DNA of 20,820 nt from a virus: IMG/VR virus record IMGVR_UViG_3300000265_000013, positions 6,509 to 27,328 of that record. One strand, written 5' to 3'. Positions 15,693-20,820 of the stretch are shown piece after piece. The position numbers were made by a program, and so were the translations under genes. The notes beneath the pieces are model-generated. The model saw only the letters and a list, made by a program, of their open reading frames with translations, did no database searches and was not told the origin of the DNA. The stretch's first letter is position 1; the number at the start of each line of letters is the position of its first letter.

Positions 15693-18117
15693 CGTCAGTA
15701 GAACAGATACCTTTGAAGATCAAAGGCAAAAAATTAACGCTATTGGAGAAAATCTGTTTAGCATTTCTCAAGGTGGTAGCGACCTATCAACAGGTAATCT
15801 AAAATTAGGAGATGGTACTTTATCTTCTCCATCACTAGCATTTGCTTCTGATGTAAATTTAGGTTTATATAAAAATGCACAAAATGAACTAGGATTCGTC
15901 AGCAATTCAAAAAAAGTTCTAGATCTTAAATTAGGAGAATCTGTATTTTATAAAAATGCTGTAGTAAGAAAAAATACGATTACTAATAGTGGAGTTGTAA
16001 TTACTCAACCTGGATCGGGATACGATATTGGAGCATATTCTGACGTATCTCTTTTAGGCGGATCTGGATCTGGATCTACAGCATCTATTAATGTTATTTC
16101 TTATAATGGAAGTATCACGGCAAATGGAGACGGATATACTCCAGGAAATTATACTGATGTATTTTTAACAGGAGGAAATGGTGCTGGAGCTATTGCCGAT
16201 GTAGTTATTACTAGTGTTGAAGGTAGTATTACCAATGCTGGTTCTGGATATACTGATGGAATATATTCTGACGTTGGGTTGACCGGTGGAAGTGGAACAG
16301 GAGTAACAGCAGAATTTGATATTATATCTGGGGTTGTAGATAATATTGTGATTACTCCTTCAACAGGAGATGGTGGATATAATCAAGGAGAAGTATTATC
16401 AGTAGCAGCTGCTGATGTTGGAGGAACTGGAGCCGGGTTCCAATTTACTATTTCTAACAATCCAGGATTTGTCGAAACGTTTTCTATATCACTTTATGAT
16501 GATGGCAATCTGTATCAATCTGGTGATATTTTATCTTTAGATACTTCTGTAGTCGGAACTCCGTCCACACCATTTCAATATACTATTAGTAGTGTAGGGG
16601 TTATTGATAATGTAAGTATTACTAATGCAGGATTAGGATATAATGAAACTGATACTTTAACTGTAAATGCTTCGGATCTTTCATCCAATATCGAATATGC
16701 TGTTACTGTTGTAGCAACACAATTAATAGAATTTTCTCCAAATACCGTAGCATCTTCTGTTTTCACAAAAGGTAATGACGTTCAAGGTAGAAGTGGTCAA
16801 GTTGAAGGCGTAGGATTAGTTGACGTTTATACTGGATCCAACAATCAAACATACAATAATGTTTCTTTACCTGGAGCATCCGGCACAGGTTTGGTAATTA
16901 ATTTTATTACTAATACCGAAGGAGAGTTAGAAATTGTTAATGTTGTTTCTAATGGTTTTGACTACACAACTTCAGAAGTTATTAATATTCCATCAGGTTC
17001 TATTGGAGGAATTTCTGGAGCACAAGTAACAATTCAATCGGCATCTGCTTTCACTGCTGTTCCATGCTATGAAGTGTTTTCCACAGGGTCTTTCATAGAT
17101 GCTATTGTAGTTGGAAATGATAGTTTTGAGGTAAATGATCAAATATATGAAGTAGGTAATACTAATTACCAAACTATCACAGGAGTGACTTCAGCAAATC
17201 AATATTTACTTGATGATGGCACTGGAGATAGTCCAGAAGACCAGTATAATCATTTAGTTACATTATACTCAGGCAATACATATAGATTTATCTATTCAGA
17301 CTCTTCTAATTCAGGACATATTTTTGCTCTTAGCAGAACTCCCGGAGGAGAATTTGGTACAGTATCTCAATCTGGAGTTACTATTTCAACTTCTTCAAAA
17401 ACTTTAACAGTTGCCGATACTACTGGTATTACAGTTGGAATGACAGTTAGTGTTTCTGGAGGATCTGGGGTACTTGAGGCAACCGCTGTAGTAGAAAGTA
17501 TTGTTAATGGAACTTCTTTGACTCTTGATAGTTTCCCTACAGGAAATGGTACTGCTGATTTAACATTTACTGGAGTACAGTACAACGAAGGAACTTTTAG
17601 TGGAGCAGATTATTTAGATATTAATATTAATGATACCACACCAAATTTATATTTTTATTGTACCGTTCATTCATTTATGGGTGGATATTCTGGATATGAA
17701 TCAATTTTAACTACCGATACAAATAACCCTAAAGTTTTTGGATCTGGATTTCTGTTAACAGTTGATACGGTTTCTTCCGTTGATTCAGTTCTTTTGGATG
17801 TATCTTCTGGTGATGTATCAGCATCTTCTTTTACTGGAATTTCTGGTAATATTTCCTCGTTAGTTTCTTCTATTAGTGTAACTACGCCTTTATTACAAGG
17901 AACAACTATCAATGGAACTTCGTTAAATTCTACAACATCTCTATCTATTGTATCGGTAAATGGAACGACAGTAACTGGTAATTTAGACATTGGTACTACT
18001 ATTCAAACTGTAGCGTCTACTGGATCAATTACGACTTCAGGTGAATTAAAAACTAATGGATCTTTCAATTCTTCAGATAAATTATTAATCCTAATAGTGA
18101 TATCAGTTCTACTGTAA
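15679..18117 (+). CDS. Modular fibre-like structural protein, N-terminal piece (frameshifted)
   Basis: The start 'MPAINVSRTDTFEDQRQKIN' and 'DLSTGNLKLGDGT' are typical, from memory, of cyanophage tail-fibre-like proteins. AGAGAG precedes the ATG, which overlaps the upstream gene by 14 bases. Modules in order: a conserved N-terminal ~90 residues; three G-x-G-Y beads with an exact 38-residue period (residues ~112-210); three looser beads (~225-345); a mixed bead pair (~385-455); then a cupredoxin-like segment (~520-680). That segment has His547, Cys661, His664 and Met667 in amicyanin-like spacing and carries a nested ~60-residue beta-module. After about 18080 the frame is lost, and the final ~12 residues (LLILIVISVLL) are out of frame. 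Coding continues at 18081. The sequence is Gly/Ser/Thr-rich with no membrane segment in the true frame. A receptor-facing or fibre role is inferred. Confidence 0.87.
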   Translation: MPAINVSRTDTFEDQRQKINAIGENLFSISQGGSDLSTGNLKLGDGTLSSPSLAFASDVNLGLYKNAQNELGFVSNSKKVLDLKLGESVFYKNAVVRKNTITNSGVVITQPGSGYDIGAYSDVSLLGGSGSGSTASINVISYNGSITANGDGYTPGNYTDVFLTGGNGAGAIADVVITSVEGSITNAGSGYTDGIYSDVGLTGGSGTGVTAEFDIISGVVDNIVITPSTGDGGYNQGEVLSVAAADVGGTGAGFQFTISNNPGFVETFSISLYDDGNLYQSGDILSLDTSVVGTPSTPFQYTISSVGVIDNVSITNAGLGYNETDTLTVNASDLSSNIEYAVTVVATQLIEFSPNTVASSVFTKGNDVQGRSGQVEGVGLVDVYTGSNNQTYNNVSLPGASGTGLVINFITNTEGELEIVNVVSNGFDYTTSEVINIPSGSIGGISGAQVTIQSASAFTAVPCYEVFSTGSFIDAIVVGNDSFEVNDQIYEVGNTNYQTITGVTSANQYLLDDGTGDSPEDQYNHLVTLYSGNTYRFIYSDSSNSGHIFALSRTPGGEFGTVSQSGVTISTSSKTLTVADTTGITVGMTVSVSGGSGVLEATAVVESIVNGTSLTLDSFPTGNGTADLTFTGVQYNEGTFSGADYLDININDTTPNLYFYCTVHSFMGGYSGYESILTTDTNNPKVFGSGFLLTVDTVSSVDSVLLDVSSGDVSASSFTGISGNISSLVSSISVTTPLLQGTTINGTSLNSTTSLSIVSVNGTTVTGNLDIGTTIQTVASTGSITTSGELKTNGSFNSSDKLLILIVISVLL
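16000..16710 (+). repeat. Two sets of three beta-beads in the fibre-like protein
   Basis: Set A has three copies with cores GSGYDIGAYSDV, GDGYTPGNYTDV and GSGYTDGIYSDV, each followed by 'L.GGsGsG'. Their first Gly codons are at 16012, 16126 and 16240, an exact 114-base period. Set B has three looser copies (GGYNQGEVLSV, LYQSGDILSL, GYNETDTLTV) with Tyr codons at 16378, 16513 and 16639 (periods of 135 and 126 bases). A mixed A/B pair follows at about 16850-17030. These are protein-level repeats and not a CRISPR. Confidence 0.8.
18073..18086 (+). other. Frameshift site in the fibre-like gene
   Basis: The upstream frame reads ...FNSSDK. The downstream frame, open from 18081, reads IINPNSDISSTVNN and on into an unmistakable fibre module. 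One extra A in the AAA run at 18079-18081 restores a continuous protein. The frame-0 stop TAA at 18078-18080 limits how far upstream the join can lie. The context (GATAAATT) closely matches the frameshift at 2613 (CATAAATA), and the shift is in the same direction. Confidence 0.75.
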
Positions 18118-19715
18118 ACAATAGTATTACTATTACTCCATCAACAAATCAAGTTGTAAAGGTAGATAGCGACACTGCTTTAATTATTCCTAGCGGACTA
18201 TCTGCCGAGAGACCAACAACTCTTGCTGAAAATGGTGCTATTAGATTTAACACAGAAAATGGACAATATGAAGGTTATAGTGCTGCCACAACTTCGTGGT
18301 CTTCTTTAGGTGGTATTAGAGATATTGACGGCAATACATACATCGAAGCAGAAGCATCAACTGGTGCTAATGATAACATTTTATATTTTTATAACGATGG
18401 CAACAATACTTTACAACTAACTCCACAAAAATTAGATTTTCTTGCCGTCAAGACTATTTCTTCGTCCAAAATTGGATTGCCTGCTAATACACTGTATAGT
18501 TCAAATCAAAATTATACTGTAGGCGATTACGTAAGATACGAGAAAAATTTATATGAAGTTACTGTGTCTGGTACTTCAGGTACTTCTGGAAATGAACCCG
18601 TTCATACTTCAGGAGCAGCTACATCAGGAACAGTAGAATTTACTTGGTTTGCCATTGCTGTTGATGATCTTATATTTACTGAAATTGATGAAGTAAAACT
18701 AACACAAAACACTCAACTATCAATTGATGGTAAATTGAGGTTGTCTGGTGATACAATTTCTACTGATGTTGGCGATTTAATTATTTCACCAAACTCTGGT
18801 CAAAAAGTAAACATTTCATCTACATCTTCACTAGCAATTCCATCTGGACAAACTGGACAAAGAGGAACACCAGCATCTGGATCTATAAGATTTAACACAG
18901 ATCTCGAACAGTATGAAGGATATATTTCTTCCAACTCACAGTGGTCTTCCCTCGGTGGTGTTAGAGACGTTGATGGAAATACATATATCATTCCAGAATC
19001 TATTCCAGGAGCAAATGAAAATACTCTATATTTTTATAATGATGGATCAAATTCATTAGATGTCAATCGACAAAATATTATTTTAAGAACTGTCAATAGA
19101 ATTGAATCAACTGAATTAGAAATTGATTGTCCAGAACTTACGTTTGTTAGTCAAGCGATGACAATCCGAAATGATCAAATTAATTCCACAGATAGTTTTA
19201 TTTTCTCAAGTAGAGATAATTTGGATATTGGTCATTCCACAGGTCTTGTAACAACTCCTCTATTGAGACTAACAAATACAGGAGAATTTCAGGTAAATAC
19301 TGGATTTGGAACTTCTTCAAATTCATACACAAAAGTATTAGATGAAACTCTAACATTGTTCAATCTAAGAGATGTAGAAACAGTAACATCAGATTTATTA
19401 TTAGAAAAAAATGTAACAAACACTGGTACATACACAATTTTTAATCCAACAGAAGTTTCTTCTGCTAAAATGGTGGTTTCCATTCACAATCAATCTTCAA
19501 ATCATATACAAGTTAACGAGTATTTAATTACTCATTTCGGAACTGATATTTTCCACACAGAATATGGAGTTGTAAACACAGGTGAAATTCAGGCATCGGA
19601 ATCTTTTGATTTTGATGTTAATGGGAATGTTATTGTCACCTTCACATTAGATTCTGGTTTGGCAGCAAATAATATTGTAAATATTACTGTAGTAGTAAAT
19701 TCTATTAGGAAATAA
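18081..19715 (+). CDS. Modular fibre-like structural protein, C-terminal piece
   Basis: This continues the gene at 15679 after the frameshift. Coding sense begins at 18081, so the TTG at 18477 is internal. It contains two copies of a module reading 'IRFNT...QYEGY...WSSLGG.RD.DGNTYI' then 'LYFYNDG' (about 18150-18420 and 18800-19065). I recognise this module from cyanophage tail-fibre-like proteins. Between the copies lies 'YTVGDYVRYEKNLYEVT' followed by 'SGTSGNEPVHTSG' (18489-18670), a compact module common in phage fibres that recalls carbohydrate-binding folds. The C-terminal ~150 residues (from 'LTLFNLRDVE') form a distinct end domain. Joined, the protein is about 1345 residues. The stop TAA is two bases from the next ATG. 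Fibre or baseplate-appendage function is inferred from these modules. Confidence 0.87.
   Translation: MINPNSDISSTVNNSITITPSTNQVVKVDSDTALIIPSGLSAERPTTLAENGAIRFNTENGQYEGYSAATTSWSSLGGIRDIDGNTYIEAEASTGANDNILYFYNDGNNTLQLTPQKLDFLAVKTISSSKIGLPANTLYSSNQNYTVGDYVRYEKNLYEVTVSGTSGTSGNEPVHTSGAATSGTVEFTWFAIAVDDLIFTEIDEVKLTQNTQLSIDGKLRLSGDTISTDVGDLIISPNSGQKVNISSTSSLAIPSGQTGQRGTPASGSIRFNTDLEQYEGYISSNSQWSSLGGVRDVDGNTYIIPESIPGANENTLYFYNDGSNSLDVNRQNIILRTVNRIESTELEIDCPELTFVSQAMTIRNDQINSTDSFIFSSRDNLDIGHSTGLVTTPLLRLTNTGEFQVNTGFGTSSNSYTKVLDETLTLFNLRDVETVTSDLLLEKNVTNTGTYTIFNPTEVSSAKMVVSIHNQSSNHIQVNEYLITHFGTDIFHTEYGVVNTGEIQASESFDFDVNGNVIVTFTLDSGLAANNIVNITVVVNSIRK
18150..19066 (+). repeat. Duplicated 'RFNT..QYEGY' fibre module flanking a small binding-type module
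   Basis: Copy 1 (about 18150-18420) has IPSG, 'IRFNTENGQYEGY', 'WSSLGGIRDIDGNTYI' and 'LYFYNDGNNTL'. Copy 2 (about 18800-19065) has IPSG, 'IRFNTDLEQYEGY', 'WSSLGGVRDVDGNTYI' and 'LYFYNDGSNSL'. The copies are about 650 bases apart and clearly homologous, with DNA similarity still visible. The intervening 18489-18670 segment is a different module. This indicates an internal duplication within the fibre gene. Confidence 0.8.
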
Positions 19716-19717
19716 AA

Positions 19718-20227
19718 ATGGCGGTCAATTTAAAAAACTTTGATTCTACTGGAGGTTTTTCTGTAGGAAGAACTCAAATTGTAGATGAACTACAAAATTT
19801 TGAGAATATCAACACATTAAAAGTACAAAACTCTAATTTTACAAACTCCAGTACAACAAAATATATTTTAAGTGGTCTTAACACTGGAGTATTAAGTCTT
19901 GATGGTAGTACCGAACAAATTATATTACCAAACAATACAATTAATTTTGTCACTGGAACAATAGCAGCATCTAATGAAACTGGTGGTGGATTCTATTTGG
20001 TTAAAATTGAATCGGCGGTTTCTGTTAATAGTATTGGTGATGTTTCTTCCATAGGGGAATTGACTACTATCATTAGAGATACGATTCCAACAGGACAACA
20101 ATGGTCTATTGATGTTTTTGATAGTGGTGCTGCTAATCGATTTAGTTTTAATACAACAAGAACAGGAACTACTAATATTATTAAATGGATTGCTTCTACA
20201 GAAGTAGTATCTATCGACTGGTCTTAA
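19718..20227 (+). CDS. Small virion structural protein (169 aa)
   Basis: The ATG follows the stop of the fibre gene by two bases, with AGGA about nine bases upstream inside the end of that gene, so it is co-transcribed and probably translationally coupled. The N-terminus 'MAVNLKNFDSTGGFSVGRT' is one I recall in small proteins beside the fibre genes of T4-like cyanophages, but no function is known to me. The sequence is rich in Ser, Thr, Asn and Ile, with no membrane segment, and ends 'EVVSIDWS'. The composition fits a beta-rich structural or fibre-tip protein. This is inferred from company and composition only. Confidence 0.8.
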   Translation: MAVNLKNFDSTGGFSVGRTQIVDELQNFENINTLKVQNSNFTNSSTTKYILSGLNTGVLSLDGSTEQIILPNNTINFVTGTIAASNETGGGFYLVKIESAVSVNSIGDVSSIGELTTIIRDTIPTGQQWSIDVFDSGAANRFSFNTTRTGTTNIIKWIASTEVVSIDWS

Positions 20228-20228
20228 T

Positions 20229-20268
20229 GCTAAATATATGTAGGAAAAAGGCGGTTTAGAGCAGTAAC
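20229..20268 (+). promoter_or_regulatory. Candidate late promoter and leader of the last gene
   Basis: GCTAAATA (20229-20236) starts 40 bases before ATG 20269. The leader shares three elements in the same order with that of the gene at 7417: GCTAAATA, then GGCGG, then AGTAACATG. A weak stem could form between CTAAA (20230-20234) and TTTAG (20255-20259), much weaker than the hairpin at 7368. No terminator is visible between the two genes. Confidence 0.5.
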
Positions 20269-20820
20269 ATGAGCTTTAAGTTTAACTCGGATAACGAAAG
20301 AATCTCGGGCATAAATCCTTCCATCTTAGGAGAATCCGAATTTACTATTAGAACTGGTTCGGCGGCTTCCGAGAGGGAAATTTTTAGAGCTCAATTGTCA
20401 GATGCTGGTCTGCCAAGAGTTGGTATTAATAGGACTGGCAGAAAGATTGAAAAAATCACTGTTATATCTAAAGGATCTGGGTACACAATACCTCCAGTCA
20501 TTAGTATTACATCTCCAACTAGATCACCATTTATTCAAGCTCAAGCTTCAGCAGTAATTAATAATGGTTTAGTATCAGCAATTGTAGTTGACAATCCTGG
20601 AGATGGATATGAAACTGCTCCAGCAATTTCCTTCACTGGAGGTGGAGGCGGATCAGGTGTTTCAGCTACTTCTAACCTAGATGAAGTTTTATTTGAGTTA
20701 GATGTCAACGGAGCTGTAAGAACTTCTACATCTATTATTTCTGATACTGCTCGTATCTTGAACCTTGATATTGATAATTTTGTTACCGCTGATGTTAATT
20801 TTAGAGCTCCTAATTTAAAA
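20269..20820 (+). CDS. Virion structural protein with G-x-G-Y beads (3' end outside window)
   Basis: The frame is open from ATG 20269 to the window end (184 codons) with no stop. The N-terminus 'MSFKFNSDNERISGINPS' followed by 'GESEFTIRTGSAASEREIF' is a pattern I recall from structural proteins of T4-like cyanophages. Two beads follow: 'SKGSGYTIPPVISI' (Gly at residue 69) and 'NPGDGYETAPAISF' (Gly at residue 111), linked by a short Ala-rich strand. The second ends in the Gly-rich 'GGGGGSGVSA'. The gene has its own late-promoter-like motif, so it may start a new transcription unit. It is probably another baseplate or fibre component, with the role inferred from neighbours and shared beads. Confidence 0.85.
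   Translation, partial: MSFKFNSDNERISGINPSILGESEFTIRTGSAASEREIFRAQLSDAGLPRVGINRTGRKIEKITVISKGSGYTIPPVISITSPTRSPFIQAQASAVINNGLVSAIVVDNPGDGYETAPAISFTGGGGGSGVSATSNLDEVLFELDVNGAVRTSTSIISDTARILNLDIDNFVTADVNFRAPNLK

Noticed and set aside
16000-16710. Regular repeats as a CRISPR array
   Set aside because: The repeats are in-frame protein beads with diverged DNA, with no constant direct repeat and unique-spacer structure.
17667-17990. Reverse-strand open frame of 107 codons
   Set aside because: It is antisense to the fibre-like gene in a repetitive region, with composition typical of a shadow frame.
2613-18086. Programmed -1 frameshifting at 2617 and 18079
   Set aside because: Neither site has a classical slippery heptamer or obvious downstream pseudoknot, and the slip would re-pair a Lys tRNA on TAA. 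A missing A in a short run is simpler.
18477-18479. TTG as the start of a separate gene
   Set aside because: The conserved fibre module at 18150-18420 lies upstream in the same frame.
15679-19715. Diversity-generating retroelement target in the fibre gene
   Set aside because: No reverse transcriptase, template repeat or adenine-specific variable repeat pair is visible in the window.

Overview
The window is about 20.8 kb of AT-rich, almost fully coding DNA with every gene on the + strand. It is part of the late structural (baseplate and fibre) cluster of a T4-like marine myovirus. The best match from memory is a cyanophage of Synechococcus or Prochlorococcus (Kyanoviridae). A related T4-like phage of another marine bacterium, such as a HTVC008M-type pelagiphage, cannot be excluded because no host-diagnostic gene (photosynthesis, carbon metabolism) lies here. 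The firmest anchor is a homologue of the T4 baseplate wedge protein gp8. Its N-terminus and its last ~30 residues align with T4 gp8 by eye.

Layout. (1) 1-5462: a very large virion structural gene, cut by the window start and interrupted by a frameshift near 2617. It sits just before gp8, the slot of T4 gene 7. (2) 5505-7359: gp8, interrupted by a frameshift near 5839. (3) 7417-15492: an intact 2691-residue DUF4815-type structural protein. (4) 15492-15692: a 66-residue coiled-coil protein. (5) 15679-19715: a large modular fibre-like protein, interrupted by a frameshift near 18080. (6) 19718-20227: a 169-residue structural protein. (7) 20269-20820: the start of another structural gene that leaves the window. 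There are no RNA genes, mobile elements, CRISPR arrays or gene-free stretches over 300 bases.

Transcription. T4-type late-promoter motifs (NNTAAATA) lie 40-42 bases before the ATGs at 5505, 7417 and 20269. The genes at 15492, 15679 and 19718 overlap or abut their upstream neighbours and have no such motif, so 7417-20227 looks like one transcription unit. Before the gene at 7417, a 17-bp hairpin has the promoter motif in its left arm and the Shine-Dalgarno in its right arm. This layout resembles the T4 lysozyme-gene (e) switch, in which read-through mRNA is silenced and promoter-initiated mRNA is translated.

How the genes fit together. The proteins are probably parts of the baseplate periphery and its fibres. 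Several share small beta-rich modules: a G-x-G-Y bead, an 'F..GE' module and a 'dGv.q' module. This points to exchange and duplication of modules across the cluster. The fibre-like protein also carries an amicyanin-like copper-site motif. Three genes are split by indels in otherwise well-conserved coding sequence. Two of these look like loss of one A from an A run, so sequencing or assembly error is the leading explanation.
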